From assembly GCF_006489205.2 (NCBI RefSeq), contig NZ_VFYR02000002.1, positions 715,278 to 779,277 on the forward strand: 64,000 nt of DNA, in the 5' to 3' direction. The first letter of the stretch is position 1, and each line of letters starts with the position of its first letter. Positions 8,495 to 17,375 of this stretch are shown here, one piece after another. The notes below the pieces were generated by a model, which saw only the letters and a program-made list of their open reading frames with translations, searched no databases and had not been told where the DNA came from. The stretch comes from Brevibacterium sp. XM4083 (GTDB lineage Bacteria > Actinomycetota > Actinomycetes > Actinomycetales > Brevibacteriaceae). The position numbers were made by a program, and so were the translations under genes.

Positions 8495-9699
8495 CCTCGC
8501 CCGACCGCGTCGAGTCCCTTGACGCTCCCGCGGACATCGCCGCCGAGGTGGCGGCCGGCCTCACCTCCTTCCTCACCGCGAAGGCGGCTGAGTTCGAGGC
8601 GATCTCGCCCGATACGACGGAGATCGGCACCGCGCTCATCGACTTCACCCGCGGCGGCAAGCGGATCCGCCCGGTCCTCCTGTGGTGGGGCTATCAGCTC
8701 GCCACCGGAGGCGGGCGCCACCTCGGTGAGGGGACGGGCTCCACGCGTTCGGCACTCACCGAGGCGGCCGCCTCCCTCGAGCTCCTCCACGCCGCGGCGC
8801 TCATCCACGACGATGTCATCGACCACTCGGACACCCGGCGCGGCGAGCCGGCCCTCCACCGCCGGTTCGAGGCCCTCCATGCGGCACTGGGCTATCAGGG
8901 CGGGGCCGAGCCGTTCGGGGTCGCCGCGGCGATCGTCATCGGCGACATCTGCCTGGCCCTCAGCGAGGAGATCTACGAGACCGCGTGCGACGCCCTCTCC
9001 GGGTCGGCCACGGCGCAGGCGCTGCGCGCCCAGATGCGTCGGGACGTCATGGTCGGGCAGTTCCTCGACGTCCGCGCCGAGGTGATCCCGCTCGACGATG
9101 ACCGCATCAGCGAACGGGCGTGGGAAGTCCTGAGCTTCAAGTCCGCGAAGTACTCCGTCGAACAGCCGCTCCTGCTCGGCGCCGCCCTCGGCGGGGCGAG
9201 CGACGACCAGCTCGCCGCGCTCTCCCGCTTCGGTCTGCCGCTGGGACAGGCGTTCCAGCTGCGCGACGACGTCCTCGGCATCTTCGGCGACCCGGCCGCG
9301 ACCGGCAAACCCGCCGGTGACGACATCCGTGAGGGCAAGCGCACCGTGCTCATCGCCGAGAACCTGCGCCGGCTGCCTGCCGAGCGGCGGGAGATCCTCG
9401 CCGCGCGCCTCGGCGTCAGCGACCTCAGCGACGCCGAGGTGGCCGAGACCGTGACGATGCTCGCCGAGGCGGGCGGACTCGCCGCCGTCGAGGAGCTCAT
9501 CGCGATCAAGCACGGGGAGGCGCTGAGCGAACTGCGCCGGTGGTCCGACGACGCGCAGGCGCTCGACGCGGCAGGGTCAGGAAACGCTGGGTCAGCAGAC
9601 GCTGGGTCGGCAGACGCTGGGACGGCGTTCCGCCTCGGCGCGGGTGCCCTCGAGCGGCTCGAGGACTTCGCGACGAAGCTGAGCTACCGGCAGCGCTGA
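8491..9699 (+). CDS. idsA2: Polyprenyl diphosphate synthase
   Basis: A 402-residue trans-isoprenyl diphosphate synthase. The diagnostic motifs are GGKRIRP, the first Asp-rich motif IHDDVIDHSDTRRG and the second Asp-rich motif LRDDVLGIFGD, with FQ just before it. It should condense isopentenyl diphosphate units into C15-C20 or longer chains, which feed menaquinone, carotenoid or lipid-carrier synthesis; chain length cannot be read with confidence. The GTG at 8491 overlaps the preceding stop. The C-terminus has an odd short repeat, SADAG, before the final helix. Position beside Rv2175c/pknL matches idsA2 in Mycobacterium, hence the symbol. Confidence 0.88.
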   Translation: MTSPDRVESLDAPADIAAEVAAGLTSFLTAKAAEFEAISPDTTEIGTALIDFTRGGKRIRPVLLWWGYQLATGGGRHLGEGTGSTRSALTEAAASLELLHAAALIHDDVIDHSDTRRGEPALHRRFEALHAALGYQGGAEPFGVAAAIVIGDICLALSEEIYETACDALSGSATAQALRAQMRRDVMVGQFLDVRAEVIPLDDDRISERAWEVLSFKSAKYSVEQPLLLGAALGGASDDQLAALSRFGLPLGQAFQLRDDVLGIFGDPAATGKPAGDDIREGKRTVLIAENLRRLPAERREILAARLGVSDLSDAEVAETVTMLAEAGGLAAVEELIAIKHGEALSELRRWSDDAQALDAAGSGNAGSADAGSADAGTAFRLGAGALERLEDFATKLSYRQR

Positions 9700-9704
9700 C
9701 GCAG

Positions 9705-10055
9705 TCAGAACGCGAGCGCCTGGGCTCGGCGGCGGACTTCCTTGCGGTTGCCGGCGCGGAGCAGGTCGATCGGGCGTCCCGGCAGGGAGTCGTCGGGGGT
9801 GAAGAGCCACTTGATCGACTCCTCGGCGTCGAAGCCGGCGTCCTTGAGGGTGCTCAGCGTGCCCTTGAGCGGGGTGAGCACCGCACCGTCGACGAAGAAG
9901 GCCGACGGCACCCGCAGCACCTTGGGGTCGCCGTGCTTGTACCCGCAGATTGCGCCGTCTTCGAGGAGTCTGCGCACCTGGGAGATGCCGAGACCGGTGG
10001 ATTCCGCGATGTCCGGCAGGGTTTCCCAGTCCTGGACGAGTTCTTCCGTATTCAC
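9705..10055 (-). CDS. Rv2175c-family DNA-binding protein
   Basis: A 116-residue protein with an N-terminal winged-helix DNA-binding region (LPDIAESTGLGISQVRRLLED) and a C-terminal helical domain (FTPDDSLPGRPIDLLRAG). It matches the Rv2175c family. In Mycobacterium tuberculosis, Rv2175c is a substrate of the neighbouring kinase PknL, and phosphorylation abolishes its DNA binding. The PASTA kinase gene lies 1.3 kb away here, divergently arranged as in that genome. The gene is convergent with the polyprenyl synthase, with only five bases between stops and no terminator visible. Confidence 0.88.
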   Translation of the reverse strand: MNTEELVQDWETLPDIAESTGLGISQVRRLLEDGAICGYKHGDPKVLRVPSAFFVDGAVLTPLKGTLSTLKDAGFDAEESIKWLFTPDDSLPGRPIDLLRAGNRKEVRRRAQALAF

Positions 10056-10183
10056 CCCTCAAGCCTAGCAAAATCGGGAAGAAACACGCCGCCATGCGGG
10101 CGCCAATCCCGGGTCCGGCGCGGGGTTCTCGATACGCTGGTGGTTGAAACTTCCCCAGAGAGATGAAGCCGAACAGGTGACAG

Positions 10184-11344
10184 ATGACTAGCACGCGACG
10201 GAAATCGCAGATTCCCATCACCGCCGCCCCTGACATCCGTGCTGCCTCACGCGTGAGTTCGACCGGCCCGATCCCCCGCCCTGCGGGAGCGGAAGCCGAC
10301 ACCGCCGAGGCGGCCCCGACGCCTGCCCCGGAATCGCCGTCCCAGCGGGGCGCGTCCCAGACAGCAACCGCAGCACAGGCTTCGGTCCCGCAGGCTTCGA
10401 CCGCGCAAGCCCAGCCTTTGCAGGCCCCGGCACTTCAGGCTTCGGGACCGCAGTGGACGTCGGGCACGCAGAGCGAGACGGTGCCCGTCACCCACGGCGG
10501 ACGCACCTACAAGGTCAGACAGGGCGACACGCTTTACGCGGTCGCAAGCCGTCACGGCGTCTCCGTGCCCGCCCTCGCCGAACTCAACCGGATCTCCCCC
10601 CGGCAGAATCTCAGCCAAGGGCAGGTCCTCTCCCTGCCGGAGAAGAACGACCTGCCCGACACCGACCCGTCCCACGTCGTCGCCCCGGGCGAGACGCTCA
10701 ACGGGATCGCTGCGACCCACGGGATCTCCCCGGGCACGCTGCGCCGCGCGAACGCGTTGGGCGACGATTCGCTCATCCGGGTCGGCGAGCTGCTGCTTCT
10801 GCGCGACGGCGCAGCGCGTCCGCGCCGCCACGCACCGGACGTCCCGGAGGCGCTGCCGCAGGTCGCCGGCGCCGAGGGCATCCGCCCGAGCGTCGTCCGT
10901 GCCGCCCGCCTCAACAAGGCCACCCTGCTCGCCCGCACCCATCCGACCCCGGAGCAGGCGCGCTTCCTCGTCGCGCAGATCGCCGAGGAGCTCGGTGCCG
11001 ACCCGGCGCTCATGCAGGCCGTCGCCGCCCAGGAGTCCGGTTTCCAGCACGCCACGGTCTCGGCCGGGAACGCGATCGGGATCATGCAGGTCACTCCCCG
11101 CTCGGGCCGGTGGGCCAGCGACATCGTCGGACGCAGCCTCGACCTGCTCGACATCGCCGACAACATCGTCGCTGGGACCGTCATCCTCGGATGGCTCGTC
11201 GAGACCGCCGAGTCCGAGACCGAAGCACTCGCCGGCTACTACCAGGACCTGCGGACGGTGCGCGAGGACGGACTGCTGCCGGAGACGAAGGCCTTCGTCC
11301 GCGCCGTGCAGATGCAGCGGGGCCGCTGGGAGGAGGCACGATGA
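10184..11344 (+). CDS. LysM and lytic transglycosylase domain protein
   Basis: A 386-residue protein. After an Ala/Gln/Pro-rich N-terminus (about 100 residues), two LysM peptidoglycan-binding modules follow (starting at YKVRQGDTLYAVA and HVVAPGETLNGIA). A lysozyme-like SLT domain comes next with the catalytic Glu in AVAAQESGFQ, then GIMQV. It probably cleaves peptidoglycan glycan strands. Oddly, no signal peptide is visible: the first 50 residues have no hydrophobic segment, and an in-frame stop two codons upstream rules out a longer start. The gene is fused by an ATGA overlap to the downstream kinase gene. Confidence 0.85.
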   Translation: MTSTRRKSQIPITAAPDIRAASRVSSTGPIPRPAGAEADTAEAAPTPAPESPSQRGASQTATAAQASVPQASTAQAQPLQAPALQASGPQWTSGTQSETVPVTHGGRTYKVRQGDTLYAVASRHGVSVPALAELNRISPRQNLSQGQVLSLPEKNDLPDTDPSHVVAPGETLNGIAATHGISPGTLRRANALGDDSLIRVGELLLLRDGAARPRRHAPDVPEALPQVAGAEGIRPSVVRAARLNKATLLARTHPTPEQARFLVAQIAEELGADPALMQAVAAQESGFQHATVSAGNAIGIMQVTPRSGRWASDIVGRSLDLLDIADNIVAGTVILGWLVETAESETEALAGYYQDLRTVREDGLLPETKAFVRAVQMQRGRWEEAR

Positions 11345-13635
11345 ACGCGCTGCCCGATCCGCTCATCGGCGTGGTCCTCAACGACCGCTACCGGATCGAC
11401 GCGAAGATCGCCCGCGGCGGCATGGCCATGGTCTACCGCGGCACCGACCTGCGCCTCGACCGGGAGATCGCGATCAAGGTCATGCACGAACACCTCATCT
11501 CCGATGAGACGTTCGTCGAGCGCTTCCGACGGGAGGCGATCAACGCCGGTCGCCTCACCCACCCCAACCTCGTCGCCATCCACGACCAGGCGCGCGACGG
11601 CGACATCGTCTACCTCGTGATGGAGCACCTGCCCTCGGTGACGCTGCGCCGGGAGCTCAAGCACCGCGGATCGTTCACGCCGCGGCAGGCGATCGTCGTC
11701 CTCGACGCGATCCTCGCCGCCCTCGAGGCCGTCCACTCCACCGGCATCATCCACCGCGACCTCAAGCCCGACAACGTCCTGCTCGGCACCGACGGCCAGG
11801 TCAAACTCGCCGATTTCGGGCTCGCCCGCGCCGTCACCTCGGCGACGACGACGAAGACCCTCATCGGCACCGTCGGCTACGTCGCCCCTGAGCTCGTCAC
11901 GCGCGCCGGGGCCGACGCCCGCACGGACCTCTACACCGTGGGCATCATGTTCTACGAGATGCTCACCGGAACGCAGCCCTACACCGATGACGTGCCCATC
12001 CAGGTCGCCTACCGGCATGTCCATGACACGGTGCCGCCGCCGTCGGAGCGGGTGCCGGGGCTCAGCCCCCGTCTCGACGCCCTCGTGCTGTGGGCGACGT
12101 CGAAGGATCCCGATGACCGGCCCGCGGATGCCGCGGAGTTTCGTATCGCCCTCGCCGAGGCGCGCGCCCAGATGAACGATGCCGAGCTCGATTTCGGTGA
12201 CCCCGAGGCGGTCGCCGGGGAACACTCCCCCGCTCTGACCGCGAGCATCGACCTCGGCTCGGATGTGCCGAAGGAGAAGAAGTCCCGCACCGACGAGATC
12301 CCCTACCTCGAGGATGACGAAGCCGACGAGACCGCCGAGAAGGAGACGTCCGACGAGGCGACGACCGGGGACGGCGCCGAGGCGAGAGCCGGATCCGCTG
12401 CGAACGGCGAGACCACGGACCGGCGCTCCGCCGTCGGTGCCGGAGTCGCAGCCGGTGCCGGTGCCGTTGCCGGTGCCGGTGCGGTCGCCGCGTCCGGCAG
12501 CGCCGAAGCGGGATCGGCCGGTGGGGGCGGTACCGTCACCGCACTGCGCGATGAGTCGCCGACCGGTGGCGACGACTCTCCGGAGTCGTCCCCCGGCGAT
12601 TCCCCCGAGAGCGCCGACCCCGGCACTCCCGACCCCGACGCCGAGCCCGACGCCGAGCCCGCTGCCGCGTCTGCCCGCTCGCCGAAGCTGAAGAAGGCGT
12701 CGAAGCAGAAGAAGACGAAGGCCCGCACGGGGACTGCGGTCGCCGCTGCGGCCGGTGCCGGATCCGGGTCCGGCGCCGCGTCAGCGCAGGCTGAACCCTC
12801 CGGAGGCGACACGGACGACGCGGGTGGAACCGTCACGGCGGCGGCCGCCTCGGCGGATCCGAAGCGCCGCACGCGCCGTCGCCTCGCGACGACCCTCGTC
12901 GCCGCCGCAGCGATCATCGTCCTCGTGGCCTGGCTCGTCATCGTCAACCTGCCGACCCCGACGTCGATCGTCCCCGGTCAGCTCGCCGGCAAGCCCGTCG
13001 CCGAGGCGACTGCAGCCGTCGAGGACAGCGGGCTGACGACGGAACGGCAGGAGGTCTTCGACGACCAGGTTCCGGCCGGCACCGTCGTCGGGTCCGAACC
13101 GGTCGGAGGCACCGAGCTCACCCCCGAATCGACGGTGACGCTCGTCGTCTCGAAGGGCGTGGAGATGTTCGCGGTCCCCGAACTCGTCGGTCTGACCAGC
13201 GATGAGGCGAAGTCGGCGCTCGAGGACACCGGTCTCGCCGTCGGCGACGTCAGCGAGGAGTACAGCGACTCCGTCGACAAGGGACGCGTCATCAGCGCCT
13301 CGGAGGACCAGGGCAAGGAGCTCATGCACGACACGGCCGTCGACCTCGTCGTCTCGAAAGGGCCCGAGCCGATCGCTGTGCCCAACGTCGAGGGCCTGTC
13401 CTACGACGCGGCCTTCGCGACGCTGACGAAGCGCGGATTCCGTGTCGGCAAGGAAGAGGTCTTCTCCGACACCGTTCCCAAGGGCGATGTCGTCTTCCAG
13501 TGGCCCAAGAGCACCGAGGCGAAGCCGTACAACTCGCTCGTCATCGTCCGCGTCTCGAAGGGCAAGGAGGAGAAGCCCGCCGACGAGAACAAGGACGAGA
13601 AGCCGAAGGACGAAGCGGACAAGGACGGCAAGTGA
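11341..13635 (+). CDS. pknL: PASTA-domain serine/threonine protein kinase (PknL type)
   Basis: A 764-residue transmembrane Hanks-type kinase. The kinase domain (about 16-275) has the Gly-rich loop ARGGMAMVY, Lys46 in AIKVM, HRDLKPDN (His138) and DFG in LADFGLA. A long acidic Ala/Glu/Gly-rich juxtamembrane linker (about 280-515) precedes one membrane helix (about 519-540). Three extracellular PASTA repeats follow, each ending in VSKG, then a Lys/Glu tail. PASTA modules sense muropeptides or lipid II. Adjacency to Rv2175c, aroG and idsA2 supports PknL. The start overlaps the transglycosylase stop, so cell-wall cleavage and sensing appear to be co-expressed. Confidence 0.92.
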   Translation: MNALPDPLIGVVLNDRYRIDAKIARGGMAMVYRGTDLRLDREIAIKVMHEHLISDETFVERFRREAINAGRLTHPNLVAIHDQARDGDIVYLVMEHLPSVTLRRELKHRGSFTPRQAIVVLDAILAALEAVHSTGIIHRDLKPDNVLLGTDGQVKLADFGLARAVTSATTTKTLIGTVGYVAPELVTRAGADARTDLYTVGIMFYEMLTGTQPYTDDVPIQVAYRHVHDTVPPPSERVPGLSPRLDALVLWATSKDPDDRPADAAEFRIALAEARAQMNDAELDFGDPEAVAGEHSPALTASIDLGSDVPKEKKSRTDEIPYLEDDEADETAEKETSDEATTGDGAEARAGSAANGETTDRRSAVGAGVAAGAGAVAGAGAVAASGSAEAGSAGGGGTVTALRDESPTGGDDSPESSPGDSPESADPGTPDPDAEPDAEPAAASARSPKLKKASKQKKTKARTGTAVAAAAGAGSGSGAASAQAEPSGGDTDDAGGTVTAAAASADPKRRTRRRLATTLVAAAAIIVLVAWLVIVNLPTPTSIVPGQLAGKPVAEATAAVEDSGLTTERQEVFDDQVPAGTVVGSEPVGGTELTPESTVTLVVSKGVEMFAVPELVGLTSDEAKSALEDTGLAVGDVSEEYSDSVDKGRVISASEDQGKELMHDTAVDLVVSKGPEPIAVPNVEGLSYDAAFATLTKRGFRVGKEEVFSDTVPKGDVVFQWPKSTEAKPYNSLVIVRVSKGKEEKPADENKDEKPKDEADKDGK

Positions 13636-13679
13636 CCGAAGTGCTGTCGCGGCTCCCGCGCTGAACCGGCAGCGACGCG

Positions 13680-13724
13680 ACAAGGGCGCCCCTCGCAGAA
13701 AGAATCTGCGAGGGGCGCCCTTGT
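13680..13724. terminator. Bidirectional terminator, 20-bp perfect stem
   Basis: The arms at 13680-13699 and 13705-13724 are perfectly complementary over 20 bases around the five-base loop AAGAA. The hairpin lies between the convergent pknL and DAHP synthase genes. Short T/A runs flank it on both sides, so it can serve both transcripts. Confidence 0.85.
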
Positions 13725-13816
13725 GTCAGACGACTTCAGGTCGGAAGGGGCCTGTGGCGGCCGCGTCCCCCACTGGGTACCGCACGCTGCGGTGCGGACT
13801 CAGCTGCAGCGCAGAC

Positions 13817-15238
13817 TCAGCTGCGGCGCGTGAGGTACTCTGCGACCTGGAACGCCATCTCGAGCGATTGGTCGTGGTTGAGGCGCGGGTCGACGAGCGT
13901 CTCGTAGCGGCGGCGCAGGCCTTCGTCGTCGATCTCCGTCGCCCCGCCCATGATCTCGGTGACGTCGTCACCGGTGAGTTCGATGTGGAGACCGCCGGGG
14001 ACCGTGCCGGCCTCCTGGTGCGCGGCGAAGAAGCCCTCGACCTCGGCCATGACGTCCTCGAAGCGTCGGGTCTTGTATCCCGTGCTCGAGGTGATCGTAT
14101 TCCCGTGCATCGGGTCGCTGACCCACGTGACGTGCGGCAGCTGGTCGCCGATGCCGGCGAGGAGTTCGGGCAGGACGTCGTTGATCTTGCCGGCACCCAT
14201 GCGGGTGACGAAGGTGAGTCGTCCGGGCTCCGCGTTCGGGTCGAGCTTCTCGGCCAGCGCCAGGGCATCGGCGGCGGTCGCCGTCGGGCCGAGCTTGACG
14301 CCGATCGGGTTCTGCACCTTCGAGAGGAAGTCGACGTGGGCGCCGTCGATCTCCCGTGTCCGCTCCCCGATCCACAGGAAGTGGCCGGAGACGTCGTAGG
14401 GCAGTCCGGTGCGCGAGTCGATGCGGGTCAGCGCTCGTTCGTATTCGAGGAGGAGCGCCTCGTGGGCGGAGTAGAACTCCGTCGTGCGCAGCGCATCGAA
14501 GTCGGCGCCGCAGGCGTCCATGAACCGGATCGCCCGATCGATCTCCCGGGCGGTCTGCTCGTAGCGCTGGTAGCCGGGGTTCGACGTGAGGAAGCCGCGG
14601 TTCCATTCGTGGACGAGCCGCAGATCGGCAAAACCGCCCTGCGTGAAGGCGCGGATGAGATTGAGCGTCGAGGAGGAGACGTGGTAGCCCTGGAGCAGGC
14701 GGTTCGGGTCGTGCCGGCGCGACTCCTCGGTGAATTCGTAGCCGTTGACGATGTCGCCGCGGAACGAGGGCAGCGTGACGCCGTCGCGGGTCTCCATGTC
14801 CGCGGACCGCGGCTTGGCGAACTGCCCGGCCATGCGGCCGATCTTGACGACCGGCATCGAACCGCCGTAGGTGAGCACGGCCGCCATCTGGAGCACCGTC
14901 TGGACGCGGGCACGGATCTTGTCCGCCTGGGCACCGGCGAAGGATTCGGCGCAGTCGCCGCCGGCGAGGACGAAGGCCTCACCGCGGGAGGCTGCGGCGA
15001 TCCGCTGCTTGAGCACGTCGGCTTCCCCGGCGAAGATGAGCGGCGGGTAGCTGCGCAGCTTCTCGAGGGAGTCTTCGAGCGCTTCGGCATCGAGATACGT
15101 CGGTTGCTGCTTCGCATCCATCGTCCGCCAGTCATCGAGACCGCTGAGGTCGTCGGTGCCGGCTGCGGCGATGTCCGTGTGGGCGAAAACCGGATCGATA
15201 TGAAGGCTCACTTCAGTTCTTTCGTTACGTTTCGTCAC
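13817..15238 (-). CDS. aroG: Class II 3-deoxy-7-phosphoheptulonate synthase
   Basis: A 473-residue class II (plant/AroG-Mtb type) DAHP synthase. It condenses phosphoenolpyruvate and erythrose 4-phosphate at the entry of the shikimate pathway. Family motifs include QQPTY, LAGGDCAESF (metal Cys), GRMAGQFAKPRS, LLQGYH, HEWNRGF, HFLWIGERTR, VTRMGAGK, WVSDPMHGNT and GGLHIELTG. The GTG at 15238 is taken as start: it overlaps the DUF151 stop and has GGAGGA eleven bases upstream. A second in-frame GTG is at 15211. The gene is last in the gcvH operon and converges on pknL. A prephenate dehydrogenase gene lies much further right in the window. Confidence 0.95.
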   Translation of the reverse strand: MTKRNERTEVSLHIDPVFAHTDIAAAGTDDLSGLDDWRTMDAKQQPTYLDAEALEDSLEKLRSYPPLIFAGEADVLKQRIAAASRGEAFVLAGGDCAESFAGAQADKIRARVQTVLQMAAVLTYGGSMPVVKIGRMAGQFAKPRSADMETRDGVTLPSFRGDIVNGYEFTEESRRHDPNRLLQGYHVSSSTLNLIRAFTQGGFADLRLVHEWNRGFLTSNPGYQRYEQTAREIDRAIRFMDACGADFDALRTTEFYSAHEALLLEYERALTRIDSRTGLPYDVSGHFLWIGERTREIDGAHVDFLSKVQNPIGVKLGPTATAADALALAEKLDPNAEPGRLTFVTRMGAGKINDVLPELLAGIGDQLPHVTWVSDPMHGNTITSSTGYKTRRFEDVMAEVEGFFAAHQEAGTVPGGLHIELTGDDVTEIMGGATEIDDEGLRRRYETLVDPRLNHDQSLEMAFQVAEYLTRRS

Positions 15239-15707
15239 CGGTCTCGAAGTCCTCCGCGGAGACGTTGTCGAGGAAGTCGCGGAACTGGGCGACTTCCTCT
15301 TCGTCTGCTTCGGGAGCTTCGATGCCGGCGTCTTTGAGGAGATCGGAGTCGACGTAGACCGGGCACTCTGCCGTCAGGGCCAGGGTCACGGCGTCCGAGG
15401 GGCGCGCGGAGATCGTCTTGCCGTCCTCGGTGTGGAGTTCGGCGAGGAAGATCTGTCCGTCGCGACCGGTGATGGTCACATCGGCGAGTTCGTCGTCATG
15501 GGCGGCGAGCACGTCGAGGAGCAGAGCATGGGCCATCGGCCGCGGCGGGGTCAGGCCCCGCTGCGCGATCGAGAGCGCATTCGCTTCGATCGCACCCACC
15601 CAGATCGGCAGATAGTAGGCGGGCTCATTGGCCTTGAGCAAAAGGATCGGTTGGTTGGCGGGCATTTCGATGCGCACACCGACAACCTCAACTTCGACGT
15701 TTGACAT
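15225..15707 (-). CDS. DUF151 bifunctional nuclease family protein
   Basis: A 160-residue protein of the DUF151 (bifunctional nuclease) family. The conserved core reads LPIWVGAIEANAL near residue 35 and SARPSDAVTLAL near residue 102, and an acidic C-terminal tail follows. The plant homologue degrades RNA and DNA; the bacterial role is unsettled. The gene is conserved downstream of gcvH and the FHA gene in actinobacteria. Ten bases separate it from the FHA stop, and it overlaps the DAHP synthase start. Confidence 0.88.
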   Translation of the reverse strand: MSNVEVEVVGVRIEMPANQPILLLKANEPAYYLPIWVGAIEANALSIAQRGLTPPRPMAHALLLDVLAAHDDELADVTITGRDGQIFLAELHTEDGKTISARPSDAVTLALTAECPVYVDSDLLKDAGIEAPEADEEEVAQFRDFLDNVSAEDFETGDET

Positions 15708-15717
15708 TATCCCCCGG

Positions 15718-16626
15718 TCAGGAGCGCGGGCGCTGCTGGAAGATCATTCTGAACTTCCCGATCTGCACGTCCGCGCCGTTCTGCAGTTCGATGGAGTCGA
15801 TGAGCTGACGACCGACATACGTGCCGTTGAGCGACCCGGTGTCGCGCAGGGTGAATCCGCTCGGCGTGCGAATGAATTCAGCGTGCTTGCGCGACACAGT
15901 GACGTCGTCGAGGAAGATGTCGGCATTCGGGCTGCGGCCCACCGTGACGACATCCGTGTCGAGCAGGATCTGCGAACCGGAGTCCGGTCCCGACACGACG
16001 ACGAGGAGTGCATCGGTGTCCTGGAGGCCGTCGAGGTCCGGCACGGGGTGGATCTCACCCGTGTGCGGATCGAGGATGCCCTGGAACGGCTGCTGACCCG
16101 AGTCGCCGGCATTCTGCGCGCCCGGATACTGCTGGCCACCCTGCGGCTGTCCGCCCTGGTTCTGCTGGTCACGCGGGTCGTAGCCCTGCTGGCCGCCGGA
16201 CTGCAGGCTGTACCCCTGCTGATCGTACGAACCCTGCGAGCCACCCTGCTGGTTATAGCCCTGCTGCGCGTACTGACCCTGCTGGTCATAGTCCTGCGGC
16301 TGATACTGACCCTGCTGGGTGTAGTCGTCCTGCTGGCCGTACCGGCCGGGAGGCTGCTCGCCCGTCGGGTGGTCGGCGTGCCGACCGTGTCCGGAGTCGC
16401 CCTGGTTCTGCTGCGGCTGGTTCTGGCCGAAGTTCGGCGCTGCGGGCGCATCCTGTACCGGCGGCTGTCCGTAGGCAGGCGTGTTGCCACGACCGTCACG
16501 GCCCTGATCCTGGTCGGCACCATCGTTTCCGGTGCCGAAGGGGAACTTCTTCGACTGCGGAACTTCTCCGTTGTCGTACCACGGCTGCGAGGGATTCCGG
16601 CGCCCTTGGTCATTGTTCTGCGACAT
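15718..16626 (-). CDS. FHA-domain protein with long Gln/Gly/Tyr-rich N-terminus
   Basis: A 302-residue protein. The C-terminal FHA domain (about 195-295) binds phosphothreonine; its signature is VTVGRSPNADIFLDD, VSRKHAEF and SLNGTYV. It sits where GarA/OdhI lies in other actinobacteria, after gcvH. However, the first 185 residues are low-complexity Gln/Gly/Tyr/Pro repeats, and I see no GarA-type ETTS phosphorylation motif. It may therefore not regulate 2-oxoglutarate metabolism as GarA does. The PASTA kinase encoded nearby is a plausible upstream kinase. The start overlaps the gcvH stop by one base. Confidence 0.88.
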   Translation of the reverse strand: MSQNNDQGRRNPSQPWYDNGEVPQSKKFPFGTGNDGADQDQGRDGRGNTPAYGQPPVQDAPAAPNFGQNQPQQNQGDSGHGRHADHPTGEQPPGRYGQQDDYTQQGQYQPQDYDQQGQYAQQGYNQQGGSQGSYDQQGYSLQSGGQQGYDPRDQQNQGGQPQGGQQYPGAQNAGDSGQQPFQGILDPHTGEIHPVPDLDGLQDTDALLVVVSGPDSGSQILLDTDVVTVGRSPNADIFLDDVTVSRKHAEFIRTPSGFTLRDTGSLNGTYVGRQLIDSIELQNGADVQIGKFRMIFQQRPRS

Positions 16627-17030
16627 TATGCCTCCTCGCTCTGCACGAGCTTATGGTACTGCTCCTCGTCCAACAGGCCCATCACCTGTTCGGGATCGCT
16701 CGCCTCGACGAGGTACATCCAGCCGTCCTCATAGGGAGAGGAGTTGACGGTCTCGGGTTTGTCGGAGAGCGCTTCGTTGATCTCGGTGATGGTGCCGGAC
16801 AGAGGAGCGATGAGGTCGGAGACGCTCTTCGTGCTCTCCACCTCTCCGCAGGAGTCACCCTGGGTGATCGAATCTCCGACTGCGGGCAGGTCGACATAGA
16901 CGACGTCGCCCAGCTGGGACTGGGCGAAATCGGTGATACCCACACGGTAGACGACGTTGTTCTCCGTGGTGTGGACCCATTCGTGGTCCCGTGAGTATAG
17001 GTAAGAGACTGGAAAATCCAGTTCCGCCAT
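16626..17030 (-). CDS. gcvH: Glycine cleavage system H protein
   Basis: A 134-residue lipoyl carrier protein of the glycine cleavage system. It contains the lipoylation site GEVESTKS, with HEWV near the N-terminus and a C-terminal DEEQYHKL. It shuttles the aminomethyl group between the P, T and L proteins; none of those genes is in this window. The ATG at 17030 is chosen because AGGAG lies just upstream and the family starts here; a longer frame to 17090 has no support. The gene leads the operon gcvH, FHA, DUF151, aroG. Confidence 0.95.
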   Translation of the reverse strand: MAELDFPVSYLYSRDHEWVHTTENNVVYRVGITDFAQSQLGDVVYVDLPAVGDSITQGDSCGEVESTKSVSDLIAPLSGTITEINEALSDKPETVNSSPYEDGWMYLVEASDPEQVMGLLDEEQYHKLVQSEEA

Positions 17031-17059
17031 GTCGACTCCTCCAGCTTGTCGGTGTTCCA

Positions 17060-17093
17060 AGCATAGCCGCCTGGAGTGCTTACATAACAATCA
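17060..17093 (-). promoter_or_regulatory. Possible promoter of the gcvH operon
   Basis: TATGCT on the minus strand (17065-17060), about 30 bases before the gcvH start, resembles a -10. TTGTTA lies about 19 bases further upstream. The spacing is long and the match only fair. I see no glycine riboswitch in this leader. Confidence 0.35.
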
Positions 17094-17262
17094 CGAAACA
17101 GAAATGTTACTGACCCTCTGACGACAAGTCAGCAGACCCCTGCCTCTCAGGTGACTACCTGGGATGATACTAGTTTGTCGAAGGTCACGAACCGCAATTT
17201 TGGAAGTTCGGGAGCGATCGTTATAGGCTTGACCACGTTGCCCCGGCACGGGTGCTGAGCAA

Positions 17263-17339
17263 CGGGCTATGGCGCAGCTTGGTAGCGCGCTTCACTGGGG
17301 GTGAAGAGGTCGTGGGTTCAAATCCCGCTAGCCCGACCA
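17263..17339 (+). tRNA. tRNA-Pro (anticodon GGG)
   Basis: A 77-base tRNA including an encoded CCA. The acceptor arms CGGGCTA and TAGCCCG pair. The anticodon stem CTTCA/TGAAG encloses the loop CTGGGGG, which gives anticodon GGG. GGTTCAAATCC forms the T loop. The 3' half is the integration target of the element to its right and is regenerated exactly by the insertion, so the tRNA remains intact. Confidence 0.96.
17290..17338 (+). repeat. attL: left 49-bp direct repeat
   Basis: These 49 bases run from the anticodon stem to the penultimate CCA base of tRNA-Pro. They are repeated without mismatch at 30506-30554 in the same orientation. The two copies mark the ends of the integrated element. Confidence 0.95.
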
Positions 17340-17375
17340 AATCCGCCGCTCATCATCCTTGAATTTAAGCGGAAG

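Noticed and set aside
17031-17262. Glycine riboswitch before gcvH
   Set aside because: No tandem aptamer-like conserved cores are visible in the short leader.
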